A stretch of DNA of 64,000 nt from Xanthomonas cassavae CFBP 4642 (GTDB lineage: Bacteria; Pseudomonadota; Gammaproteobacteria; Xanthomonadales; Xanthomonadaceae): the NCBI RefSeq assembly GCF_000454545.1, contig NZ_CM002139.1, forward strand, positions 1,830,056-1,894,055, written 5' to 3'. Of the stretch, positions 56,787 through 64,000 are shown in pieces (within the stretch, counting starts at the first letter, position 1; each line of letters opens with the position of its first letter). Both the position numbers and the translations under genes were made by a program. The notes beneath the pieces are model-generated. The model saw only the letters and a program-made list of their open reading frames with translations, was not told the origin of the DNA and did no database searches.

Positions 56787-57533
56787 TCAGTCAAGCGCAG
56801 CGATCTTGATCTGATCCTGCTCCAGCCAGACCTGGACGGCCTTGCCACGCAGGTCCATGGGAACATCGTCCAGCACCTTGTAGTGGCCAGCGATGGCGAC
56901 CAGTTCGGCGTGGAAGTCGCGGCAGAAGATGCGCGCGTCCGGGTTGCCCTGCGCGCCGGCCAGAGCGCGGCCACGCAGGGTACCGTAGATATGGATGCTG
57001 CCGTCGGCGATGACCTCCGCCCCGGCGCCCACCGTATTGAGTACGGTCAGGTCGCAGTTCTCCGCATACAGCTGCTGGCCCGAGCGCACCGCGGTGCGTT
57101 GCATGCGGCCAGGTGCCGGGCGTGCGGCCGGCGGGGCCGGTTCGGCGCGCACAGGGGGCGGTGGCGGCGGTGGCGGGCTGACCGCGGTCGGCTCGTACTG
57201 GGCACGGAACTTGGCGAGCAACGGCACGCCGAGCTGCTGCGACAGCAGGTCGATCTCGCTGGTGCCGTAGGCCAGTGCCACCGGCAGCACGCCGGCATCG
57301 CGCAGGCCATCCAGCAGCGCCTTGGCGGTGGCCATGTCCGGCACCTGCGACAGCCCACCGAAATCCAGGATCACCGCCGCACGCCCGAACAGCTTGGGCG
57401 CGCGGGTCACGCGCTCACGCATTTCCTGCACCAGCCGCGGCACGTCCAGGGTGCGCACCCGCAAGTTGGCAATGCCCACCTGGCCGATCTTCAGCTCGCC
57501 GGCCTGTTCAAAATCCACATTCACACTCGACAC
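56787..57533 (-). CDS. minC: MinC, septum formation inhibitor
   Basis: A 248-residue inhibitor of FtsZ assembly. The N-terminal domain (residues 1-110, VILDFGGLSQVPDMATAKAL) is followed by a proline-rich linker with a run of eight Pro near residue 120. The C-terminal beta-helix domain binds MinD (TVLNTVGAGAEVIADGSIHI and YGTLRGRALAGAQGNPDARI). It starts three bases after the acetyltransferase gene ends. Confidence 0.96.
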   Translation of the reverse strand: MSSVNVDFEQAGELKIGQVGIANLRVRTLDVPRLVQEMRERVTRAPKLFGRAAVILDFGGLSQVPDMATAKALLDGLRDAGVLPVALAYGTSEIDLLSQQLGVPLLAKFRAQYEPTAVSPPPPPPPPVRAEPAPPAARPAPGRMQRTAVRSGQQLYAENCDLTVLNTVGAGAEVIADGSIHIYGTLRGRALAGAQGNPDARIFCRDFHAELVAIAGHYKVLDDVPMDLRGKAVQVWLEQDQIKIAALD

Positions 57534-57536
57534 GCT

Positions 57537-58136
57537 TCAGGTCCCCGTCGATGGAGTGGCGGTGGCGGCGGCATGACGCGGTCGGCCCACCCACGGCAAT
57601 TCTTCGGGCAACGTGCCGCCATAGGTCTCCTTGACCCAGGAATAGCTGCACATGTCCTTCATCAGCATGCTGGCGCGCACGTCCACGTCCGGCATCGTGT
57701 TCTGGCCTACTTCGCGGAAGCCGAAGCTGCCATGGAAGAGCAGCGCCGCATCGGCGCCATGGTCCAGGAACACTTCGCAGGCCAGCTGCGGGTAACGCAG
57801 CTCGGTGTAGCTCTGCACGTCGGCATAGAACGCCCGCCCGACGCCGCCGCCGCGACGGCGGCTGGCAACCACGATGCGGTCGATATAGAAGAATTCCGGA
57901 TGACGGTCCCGGAACCAGGCGAAATTGCTGCTGTCATGGGCACTGCCGCTGCCGAACCCGACCAGGAAGCCGGCCAGGTTGCCGTCGCGCTCGGCGACGC
58001 GGAAATATTCGGCCTGGGCGTAGAACCGTTGCAGCCTGGTTGAATCCAGCGGCAGGATCGCCAGTCCGGCATTGTTGTTCAGGGCCAGGACGGAATCGAG
58101 CTCGTGCTCGCGCACGTCGCGGATGACGATCGACAT
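57537..58136 (-). CDS. GNAT-family acetyltransferase
   Basis: A 199-residue Gcn5-related N-acetyltransferase. The acetyl-CoA binding loop is IDRIVVASRRRGGGVGRAFY (R/Q-x-x-G-x-G/A type) near residue 110, and FLDHGADAALLFHGSFGFRE is the C-terminal signature. The substrate is unknown. It is the first gene of the operon with minCDE, with only a three-base gap to minC, so it is transcribed with the division-site genes. The start at 58136 has GGAG upstream. Whether it acts on a division protein is untested. Confidence 0.85.
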   Translation of the reverse strand: MSIVIRDVREHELDSVLALNNNAGLAILPLDSTRLQRFYAQAEYFRVAERDGNLAGFLVGFGSGSAHDSSNFAWFRDRHPEFFYIDRIVVASRRRGGGVGRAFYADVQSYTELRYPQLACEVFLDHGADAALLFHGSFGFREVGQNTMPDVDVRASMLMKDMCSYSWVKETYGGTLPEELPWVGRPRHAAATATPSTGT

Positions 58137-58392
58137 TGGGACTCCGTGGGGTAACGCTCTCGACCCGAAATCGGATCTGCGTCGGATTATTACATGCGTG
58201 GCCTGAAGCGGCGACCCGGCGCGTGCGCGGCGGCCGGCCGCGCGTCCCGGCGATGGGTCGGCACGCGCGGCCGACGCATGCTGCCGCCACCGGCTGCGCC
58301 GCCGGGTCGATCGCTGGCCCGAAGGTGCCGGCAGGCGCATGCATGACTTCCGGCAAGAGGGCAGCGGCCGCGCTTGGGCCTAAGATGCGGAC

Positions 58393-59586
58393 ATGTTGGG
58401 ATACCTCAGTCATACGCGCGTCCTGCGCTTCGCCGGCCTGTTCACCTGGGCGATGATCGCCATGCCGTTGGTGTTCATCTACTGGGCGCCCGCCGAGGAC
58501 GGCGACCACCGCAGTGTGATGGAGGCGGCGATGATGTCGGCGTTCTTCGTCGGCTTCGGGGCCAGCTATTTCTGGTTGACCCGCGGCCTGAGCAGCGGCG
58601 GCCATGCCCACTGGTACGACCGGCTGATCCTGCTGCTGCTCACAGTCTGCGCGCTTGCGGTGAGCTACCTCACCCGGACCGGGCTCGGCAGCATCCTCAT
58701 GATGGTGGCGGCCGGTGTGATCCCCTGGTTGTTGCCGCTGCGCGTTGGCGTGGTCTGGCTGGTGCTGAGCCAGTTGGCCGTGCTTCCGGTCTACCACCTG
58801 TTGCTGGGGTTTCCGGTCTCCGGCGCGCTGATGCAGTCGCTGCTCTACGGCGGCTTTTCGATGTTCATCTTCGTCACCAGCCTGGTGGCCCGCCAGCAGG
58901 CCGAGGCCCGCGAGGAACAGCGCCGGCTCAACGCCGAACTGCGCGCCACCCGTGCGCTGCTGGCCGAAAGCGCGCGCATCAACGAACGCACCCGCATCTC
59001 GCGCGAGCTGCACGACCTGCTGGGGCATCACCTGACCGCGCTCAGCCTCAACCTGGAAGTGGCCGGCCACATCACCGAAGGCCAGGCCCAGGAGCATGTG
59101 CGCCAGGCGCATACCCTGGCCAAGCTGCTGCTCACCGACGTGCGCGAGGCGGTCAGCCAGTTGCGCGACAGCGGCGCGATCGACCTGGAAGCGGCGCTGC
59201 GGCCGCTGGTCACCCAGGTGCCGTCGCTGGATATCCACCTGGACATCGCCCAGCCGCTGACCCTGGACGACCCCGAGCGCGCCCATGTGCTGCTGCGTTG
59301 CACCCAGGAGATCATCACCAACGCGGTGCGCCACGCCGGCGCGCGTAACCTGTGGATCCAGGTGCGGCGCGACGCCGAGACGGTGTTGATCGATGCCCGC
59401 GACGATGGCCATGGCGCCGATGCGGTGGCGCCCGGCAACGGCCTGCGCGGCATGCGTGAGCGGCTCAGCCAGTATGGTGGGCAGCTGGAAATCCAAACCC
59501 GGCGGGGTGACGGCTTCGGCCTGCGCATCTCCGTTCCAGGCGCGCCGGCACTGATGCCTGCGGCCGTGACTCAAGGAGTGTTCTGA
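58393..59586 (+). CDS. DesK/NarL-type sensor histidine kinase
   Basis: A 397-residue kinase with about six membrane helices in its first 175 residues and no large outer loop, like DesK, which senses membrane state. The HisKA_3 dimerisation box is SRELHDLLGHHLTALSLNLE with the phospho-His near 206. The ATPase domain has TQEIITNAVRHAGA, DARDDGHGAD and GNGLRGMRERLSQYGG. The gene overlaps the regulator gene by one base (TGATG), so the pair is coupled. The signal is not known; a membrane or envelope cue is a fair guess. Confidence 0.9.
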   Translation: MLGYLSHTRVLRFAGLFTWAMIAMPLVFIYWAPAEDGDHRSVMEAAMMSAFFVGFGASYFWLTRGLSSGGHAHWYDRLILLLLTVCALAVSYLTRTGLGSILMMVAAGVIPWLLPLRVGVVWLVLSQLAVLPVYHLLLGFPVSGALMQSLLYGGFSMFIFVTSLVARQQAEAREEQRRLNAELRATRALLAESARINERTRISRELHDLLGHHLTALSLNLEVAGHITEGQAQEHVRQAHTLAKLLLTDVREAVSQLRDSGAIDLEAALRPLVTQVPSLDIHLDIAQPLTLDDPERAHVLLRCTQEIITNAVRHAGARNLWIQVRRDAETVLIDARDDGHGADAVAPGNGLRGMRERLSQYGGQLEIQTRRGDGFGLRISVPGAPALMPAAVTQGVF

Positions 59587-60227
59587 TGATCCGTGTGTGC
59601 CTGGTCGACGACCAAACCCTGGTGCGCCAGGGGATCCGCTCGCTGTTGGCGCTGGATAACGGCATCGAGGTGGTGGCCGAGGCCTCGGACGGCAAGCAGG
59701 CGGTGGAGCAGATTCCGCAGATCCAGCCCGACGTGGTGCTGATGGACATGCGCATGCCGGTGATGTCCGGCCTGGAAGCGCTGCAGATGCTTTCGCGCAA
59801 CGGCACGCTGCCGCCGACCATCATCCTGACCACCTTCGACGACGACCAGTTGGTACTGGCCGGGCTCAAGGCCGGCGCCAAGGGCTACCTGCTCAAGGAT
59901 GTCTCGCTGGAACAACTGGTCGGGGCCATCCGCACCGTGGCCGATGGCGGGTCGCTGGTGCAGCCGGCAGTGACCCAGCGCCTGCTCTCGGGCCTGGAAC
60001 ACATGCGCAACGAGTTCGTCAGCCTGGACCGGCCCGATCCGCTCACCGACCGCGAGACCGAAATCCTGCGATTGATGGCCAGCGGCTTTTCCAACAAGGA
60101 GATCGCCAATTCGCTGGGCGTGGCCGAGGGCACCATCAAGAATCATGTGTCCAACATCCTGTCCAAGCTGGGCGTGCGCGACCGTACCCGCGCGGTACTG
60201 AAGGCGTTCGAGCTGCAATTGGTCTGA
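59586..60227 (+). CDS. NarL/FixJ-type response regulator
   Basis: A 213-residue regulator with a receiver (VCLVDDQTLVRQGIRSLL, phospho-acceptor Asp54 in VLMDMRMP) and a LuxR-type helix-turn-helix (LTDRETEILRLMASGFSNKE, then IANSLGVAEGTIKNHVSNIL). It partners the kinase just upstream. The DNA encoding the end of the HTH is partly repeated about 140 bp downstream. Its targets are unknown. Confidence 0.92.
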   Translation: MIRVCLVDDQTLVRQGIRSLLALDNGIEVVAEASDGKQAVEQIPQIQPDVVLMDMRMPVMSGLEALQMLSRNGTLPPTIILTTFDDDQLVLAGLKAGAKGYLLKDVSLEQLVGAIRTVADGGSLVQPAVTQRLLSGLEHMRNEFVSLDRPDPLTDRETEILRLMASGFSNKEIANSLGVAEGTIKNHVSNILSKLGVRDRTRAVLKAFELQLV

Positions 60228-60259
60228 CCGCAGGATGTCCCGCCCGGCGCCGCGCGTTC

Positions 60260-60297
60260 GCGGGCGCGCAAGCCTGCGGCTTGCAGGCGGCGCCCGC
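60260..60297 (+). terminator. Nested stem-loop after the response regulator
   Basis: GCGGGCGC (60260-60267) pairs with GCGCCCGC (60290-60297), and inside it GCCTGC pairs with GCAGGC around GGCTT. It begins 33 bases after the stop codon. No T tract. Confidence 0.45.
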
Positions 60298-60301
60298 TCA
60301 C

Positions 60302-60357
60302 CCTGTCCAAGCTGGGCGTGCGCGACCGCATCCGCGCAGTGTTTTAAGGCGTCTGAG
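60302..60357 (+). repeat. Degenerate copy of the response-regulator 3-prime end
   Basis: The 27 bases at 60302-60328 are identical to 60158-60184 inside the regulator gene. The similarity then continues imperfectly for about 28 bases up to a stop-like TGA. The copy sits right after a strong hairpin. The rest of the gap to 60737 holds no supported gene. Confidence 0.8.
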
Positions 60358-60737
60358 CCCCCGCTTGGGTGGGCGATCGGCCGACGCATCCGTTGGCGAT
60401 CGCACGCAAGGGCCGTTCAACGAGTGCGGTGGCGCCGGCTTGCCTGCAGCTTGCAGCGTCTGCGGCCTCGCGACAGCCCGCATCGGTCCGATCAGGCGTC
60501 GCGTCCTGGCGGCATCACATGCAGGCAGCGTGGGATGTGCATGATGGCTGCGCGCAGCCGGCGCAAACCCTTGCAACGGCTGGGATTGCGCAGCTCCACC
60601 GCGACGTTGCACGCGCTGAATGACACCGCAAGACCGCGCTACCCGTCGCACAACTGAACATCTTTCCCGAAGCCTGCTAGGATGGTGGCTTCGCTTCACT
60701 CAACCCGGCCGTGGGATCGGCCCCGGAGACCTCCTGA

Positions 60738-61919
60738 ATGACCCGTATTATCGAGTTCCTGATCGCCTTGGGGATCGTGGCTGGCCTGTTTGTCGTGGTG
60801 GGCTTGGTGTTGCCCTCGGAGCGGCAGATGTCCGAGAGTGTTGAGACCAACCGCAGAATGACGATTGTTTACGACACCGTGAACAGCTTCCGTCGTTTCA
60901 AGGATTGGAACCCGCTTGTGCTGCGTGACCCGAAGATCCAGCTGAAGCTGGCCGGCCCGGAAGAGGGCAAGGGTGCACGCGTCGAATACAGCTCCACCGA
61001 GGGCTACATCGGCAACGGCAGCTGGGAAATCAAAAACACCGTCAAGAACGAGCGTGTTGAGATCGCGGTCGAAGATCCCACCAAGGGCTACGACAAGGTC
61101 ACCAATTTCACTCTGGCTCCGACCGGCAAGAACAACAAGAACGTCAAGATCACGCAGGACTACAGCGTCAAGTACGGCTGGAACCTGTTCGGTCGCTATG
61201 CCGGCCTGTATGTCAGCCGCCACGTGGGCGACGACCTAAAGCTGGGTCTGTCGCGTCTTGCCACCGCACTGGCCACCGTGCCGAACTTCGACTACCGCGC
61301 GCAGCTGGATGGCAAGCCGGTGTTGAGCGATCTCAAGATCGTCGATGTGCCGGCCGAAGACCTGCTGGTCGTCACCGCAGGCAACATCGACCGCGACAAC
61401 GAGACGATCAAGAAGTCGATCAAGGACAACCAGGAGTGGATCAAGCGCGTGATGGACGCCAATGGTCTGGAACCTGCTGGTCCGGTCCGTATCGTCACCA
61501 CCGACTTCGCCAGCGACAAGTACGCGTTCGACGTCGTGCAGCCGATTCGCAAGCGTGCCGGTGGCGCGCCGAAGGCCGATGCCAAGACCGACGCCGCCAA
61601 GGCCGATGCGAAGAAGGATGACGCTTCGGCTGGCGCACCAGTGGATGCGACTCCGGTCGCCGCCGCCGGCGAAGAGCTGAAGCTCAACATCCCGTCCGAG
61701 GCACCGGTGAAGTACCAGCGCACTCCGGCGCACCGTTCGGCGTTTGCGACCTATGCAGGTCACATGGCCGGCCTGGATGCCGTGCGTAACTCGCTGCGCG
61801 CCTGGGCTGCCACCAGCGGCATGGATGTGAGCGAGCGTCCTTACGAAGCCTGGAAGGGTGGCGTGGACAAGTCGTTCACCCAGGACGGTACCTACGATGT
61901 CTACTGGGCCATCAAGTAA
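60738..61919 (+). CDS. SRPBCC-like protein with N-terminal membrane anchor
   Basis: A 393-residue protein with an N-terminal helix (IIEFLIALGIVAGLFVVVGL) and then a START/SRPBCC-like lipid- or ligand-binding fold (RRMTIVYDTVNSFRRFKDWN, GSWEIKNTVKNERVEI). A second domain (about 190-290) is GyrI-like in appearance (VDVPAEDLLVVTAGNI). Between about 280 and 315 there is an Ala/Lys/Asp-rich linker with repeated KADAK motifs. The C-terminal part ends DGTYDVYWAIK. The function is unknown; related proteins are common in xanthomonads. A GGAG ribosome site and a strong terminator frame a single-gene unit. Confidence 0.75.
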   Translation: MTRIIEFLIALGIVAGLFVVVGLVLPSERQMSESVETNRRMTIVYDTVNSFRRFKDWNPLVLRDPKIQLKLAGPEEGKGARVEYSSTEGYIGNGSWEIKNTVKNERVEIAVEDPTKGYDKVTNFTLAPTGKNNKNVKITQDYSVKYGWNLFGRYAGLYVSRHVGDDLKLGLSRLATALATVPNFDYRAQLDGKPVLSDLKIVDVPAEDLLVVTAGNIDRDNETIKKSIKDNQEWIKRVMDANGLEPAGPVRIVTTDFASDKYAFDVVQPIRKRAGGAPKADAKTDAAKADAKKDDASAGAPVDATPVAAAGEELKLNIPSEAPVKYQRTPAHRSAFATYAGHMAGLDAVRNSLRAWAATSGMDVSERPYEAWKGGVDKSFTQDGTYDVYWAIK

Positions 61920-61949
61920 TCGTCTCACCGCGATGACCTGATCCAGACC

Positions 61950-61983
61950 AAAGCGCGCCGCAGTCCTGCGGCGCGCTTTTTTT
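61950..61983 (+). terminator. Strong rho-independent terminator
   Basis: AAAGCGCGCCGCAG pairs with CTGCGGCGCGCTTT around TC, followed directly by more T residues (TTTTTTT in all). It lies about 30 bases after the SRPBCC gene. Confidence 0.95.
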
Positions 61984-62014
61984 GCGCCACGGCGCTGCCA
62001 GGGAAGTTGCCTGC

Positions 62015-62386
62015 ATGTCCTTGCTCGACCGTCGTAAGAAACACCCCTCGTTGCTGGCGCTCTGCGGCGGCCTGCTGGCCGCCATGGCCGTCGGGTTGTC
62101 TGCTTACGCCTCGCACGGCGTGGCCGATGCGCTGGTGCAGTCGCGGCTGCAGTTGGCGTCGCTGTATGCGTTCGGCCATGGTGCGGTACTGACCGTGCTG
62201 GGCGCTACTGAAACGCGCGCCCTCGGTCGGGTTGGCTTGTACCTGTTGCTGCTCGGCACGCTGCTGTTTGCCGGCAGCCTGGTCGGCGGCGCGTTGCTGC
62301 ACTGGCCGACCAGCCTGGCACCGGTGGGCGGCGTCAGCCTGATGCTGGGCTGGGTGGTGCTGGCCGTCGGCGCGTTGAGGCGCTGA
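62015..62386 (+). CDS. DUF423 family membrane protein
   Basis: A 123-residue inner-membrane protein with four helices (SLLALCGGLLAAMAVGLSAY; LASLYAFGHGAVLTVLGA; GLYLLLLGTLLFAGSLVGGA; PVGGVSLMLGWVVLAVGA). The pattern AYASHG in the first helix and FAGSLVGGALL match the DUF423/YgdD family of unknown function. AGGGAAG is the ribosome site. It is followed after one base by the glycosylase gene. Confidence 0.85.
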   Translation: MSLLDRRKKHPSLLALCGGLLAAMAVGLSAYASHGVADALVQSRLQLASLYAFGHGAVLTVLGATETRALGRVGLYLLLLGTLLFAGSLVGGALLHWPTSLAPVGGVSLMLGWVVLAVGALRR

Positions 62387-62387
62387 G

Positions 62388-63062
62388 ATGCCGCGCCATG
62401 CTCGCGGGTTCGATGTAGAGGCCGCCTTTGCGCATCTGGCCCGACGCGATCGCGCGCTGGGTGCGTGGATGAAGCGTATCGGCCCCATCGCGCCGCAGCC
62501 GGGCTGGCACAAACCGTTCGACCCGGTGGATGCGTTGGCGCGCGCGATCCTGTTCCAGCAGCTCAGTGGCAAGGCCGCGTCCACCATCGTGGCACGGGTG
62601 GAGATGGCAATCGGCGCGAGCCGGTTGCATGCCGACACGCTTGCGCGCGTGAACGATGCCGCGCTGCGCGCCTGCGGTGTGTCCGGCAATAAGGCATTGG
62701 CGCTACGCGATCTGGCGCAGCGCGAACTGGCCGGTGAGATTCCTTCGCTGCGCAGATTGGCCTTCATGCCTGACCAAGCCATTGTCGAAGCGCTGGTACC
62801 GGTCCGCGGCATCGGTCGCTGGACGGTGGAGATGATGCTGATGTTCCGCCTGGGCCGCCCGGACCTGCTGCCCATCGACGACCTGGGCGTGCGCAAGGGT
62901 GCCCAGCGCGTGGACAAGCACGAACAGATGCTCGCCCCCAAGGCATTGGCCGAACGCGGCGAACGCTGGGGCCCGTACCGCACCTACGCCGCGTTCTACC
63001 TGTGGAAGATCGCCGACTTCAGCGTGGGCGCCAAGGTGCCGACACCGCGTTCGCAGGAATGA
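62388..63062 (+). CDS. DNA-3-methyladenine glycosylase II (AlkA family)
   Basis: A 224-residue HhH-GPD DNA glycosylase that removes alkylated bases to start base-excision repair. The helix-hairpin-helix is LVPVRGIGRWTVEMMLMF and the catalytic Asp is in LLPIDDLGVRKG near residue 165. The substrate pocket region begins ILFQQLSGKAASTIVARVEM. It has no Ada-type N-terminal domain or iron-sulfur cluster. It starts two bases after the DUF423 stop and is co-transcribed with it. Confidence 0.9.
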   Translation: MPRHARGFDVEAAFAHLARRDRALGAWMKRIGPIAPQPGWHKPFDPVDALARAILFQQLSGKAASTIVARVEMAIGASRLHADTLARVNDAALRACGVSGNKALALRDLAQRELAGEIPSLRRLAFMPDQAIVEALVPVRGIGRWTVEMMLMFRLGRPDLLPIDDLGVRKGAQRVDKHEQMLAPKALAERGERWGPYRTYAAFYLWKIADFSVGAKVPTPRSQE

Positions 63063-63096
63063 TCAAACGCGGAGCGCGACGCGACCACAGCGCGCG

Positions 63097-63894
63097 TCAA
63101 GCCGCATGCCAGCGCCAATGCCACGGCTCGTAGACGATACCGTGCGGGTTGTCGCGGGGGTAGCTCAGGCGATAGCCGAAATGCGGCGCATGGTGGCTTA
63201 GCCAGGCAAACGCAGCGGTGGACTCGAACGATTCTCCGGCCGGCGGTTCGCCCGGGGTGCCGAGATCCAGCGCGTTTCCGCTGTGGTGCTCACTGAAACC
63301 GGGGGCGGCGTTGACTGCCAGGATCTGTTCCAGGGTGAGCCCGCGCCCGAACTTGCGTTCGAAAATGCCCAACTGGTAATCGTGGCTGCGATAGCCGGAG
63401 ATGGCATCCAGCACGATGTCCGCGCGCAGCGCTGCCGCACGCATCAGGCGCCATGCACGCGCTGCGCCGGCGCTGAGCCATAGTGGCCGGCCGAAGCGAT
63501 CGCGCCCTGAAAAGTGCAAGGTCGCCGGCTCGGCAATCAGCTGCAGGCCGGTCCGTTGCACATAGCCGTCTGCATCCAGCCCGAGTTGGCTCAGGCGGCG
63601 CTGCAGGTCGTCGACCATGAGCGTCATGCCGTGCGGCTGTTGCGTGCGGGCAGCGGCGACCTGTAGCCGGTCCAGCGCCTCGTCCAGCCCGGGCTCGCGT
63701 GCCAGCCGCGGCATCAGTGGCATGAGGCCCTGCGCCAGCTGCGCGGCCAGATAACGCCCGTCGCGCTTGCGCCGCAGCAGCCAGTCGGCCTGCGCCAGCA
63801 CGCGGGCGTCGGCGTTGCTACGCGCGTGCAGCAACGCGGCAGGCAGCAGTTCGATGGCGGTGGTGTTGAGTAGCAGGGTCAGGGCAGGGCGCAT
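63097..63894 (-). CDS. VanY-family D-alanyl-D-alanine carboxypeptidase
   Basis: A 265-residue protein with a C-terminal zinc carboxypeptidase domain: LDAISGYRSHDYQLGIFERK, FSEHHSGNALDLGTPG (zinc His and Asp) and GIVYEPWHWRWH (catalytic Glu and zinc His). It trims the last D-Ala from peptidoglycan peptides. The N-terminal 120 residues are less conserved and carry no clear signal peptide, only a short hydrophobic start (ALTLLLNTTAIELLPAALL), so export is uncertain. It converges on the glycosylase gene. Confidence 0.87.
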   Translation of the reverse strand: MRPALTLLLNTTAIELLPAALLHARSNADARVLAQADWLLRRKRDGRYLAAQLAQGLMPLMPRLAREPGLDEALDRLQVAAARTQQPHGMTLMVDDLQRRLSQLGLDADGYVQRTGLQLIAEPATLHFSGRDRFGRPLWLSAGAARAWRLMRAAALRADIVLDAISGYRSHDYQLGIFERKFGRGLTLEQILAVNAAPGFSEHHSGNALDLGTPGEPPAGESFESTAAFAWLSHHAPHFGYRLSYPRDNPHGIVYEPWHWRWHAA

Positions 63895-63960
63895 CGCGAC
63901 AGAGTAGGGCGAACGGTCCTGCGCGGCCAGACGTCGCAGATCCGGCGGGCTCGCCCGGTC

Positions 63961-64000
63961 GTGGGCGGGGGGGGCGCATCACGCGGGGGGGGGGGGGGGG
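63961..64000. other. G-rich contig end, probable read artefact
   Basis: The last 16 bases are all G, and a G8 run lies just before. This looks like poly-G read-through at an assembly end, not genome sequence. Confidence 0.7.

Overview
The window is high-GC, gene-dense, single-chromosome-like DNA from a Xanthomonas (Xanthomonadaceae, Gammaproteobacteria). The evidence is a LexA2-imuA-imuB-dnaE2 mutagenesis cassette with the operator TGTACAAATGTACA, a ColRS-type two-component system next to lipid A modification genes, an angiotensin-converting-enzyme-like M2 peptidase, an ISXo2-type IS1595 element, a degraded effector with a XVIPCD-like C-terminus, and GCCGGCATGGATGCCGGC-type palindromic repeats. 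No rRNA, tRNA or CRISPR was seen. The last 16 bases are all G, which looks like a contig end with a read artefact, so single-base frameshifts here should be confirmed from reads.

Layout. 1-5.1 kb: a second-class UvrA-like ABC ATPase, then a convergent GH3 beta-glucosidase. 5.2-9.3 kb: a three-gene molybdenum hydroxylase operon (PaoABC/YagTSR type) whose large subunit is broken by a 22-bp tandem duplication. 9.5-11.5 kb: a DUF763 protein overlapping a GIY-YIG/T5orf172-like gene. 11.8-12.5 kb: an AbrB-type antitoxin and Doc/Fic toxin, divergent from the SOS mutasome operon lexA2-imuA-imuB-dnaE2 (12.6-18.7 kb). 19.4-23 kb: an HDOD protein, a decayed lipoprotein remnant and an OPT-family transporter. 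23.7-28.6 kb: an outer-membrane protein, a PQQ glucose dehydrogenase with a one-base frameshift, and an OprB-like sugar porin. 28.8-32.6 kb: an S9 peptidase, a small secreted protein and a PAS-AraC regulator. 32.6-33.4 kb: a gene-free stretch full of large inverted repeats. 33.4-38.3 kb: a large catalase, an aldo/keto reductase and a type B carboxylesterase lipoprotein.

38.7-42 kb: gcvP under a tandem glycine riboswitch, with a palindromic repeat inserted in frame in its coding region. 42.2-43.9 kb: a Bcr/CflA-type drug efflux gene and a small conserved gene. 44.1-47.2 kb: a type IV secretion effector-like gene destroyed by an IS1595 insertion (8-bp target duplication) and several short-repeat frameshifts. 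47.3-49.3 kb: the M2 peptidase. 49.5-55 kb: eptA, a PAP2 phosphatase and a decayed glycosyltransferase, divergent from colR-colS. 55-58.1 kb: a small HExxH protein, then an acetyltransferase-minC-minD-minE operon. 58.4-60.2 kb: a DesK/NarL-type two-component pair followed by a degenerate copy of its own 3-prime end. 60.7-63.9 kb: a SRPBCC-type membrane-anchored protein, a DUF423 protein, an AlkA-type glycosylase and a VanY-type carboxypeptidase.

How genes work together. The lexA2 operon is a self-contained damage-inducible mutagenic polymerase module. PQQ glucose dehydrogenase and OprB would act together in periplasmic sugar oxidation if the frameshift is not real. ColRS probably controls the divergent envelope-modification genes. 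The minCDE operon places the division septum. Five loci show decay (molybdopterin subunit, glucose dehydrogenase, effector, glycosyltransferase, lipoprotein), which suggests a lineage losing functions or an imperfect assembly; the 22-bp duplication, the IS insertion and the internal deletions are too large to be base-calling errors.
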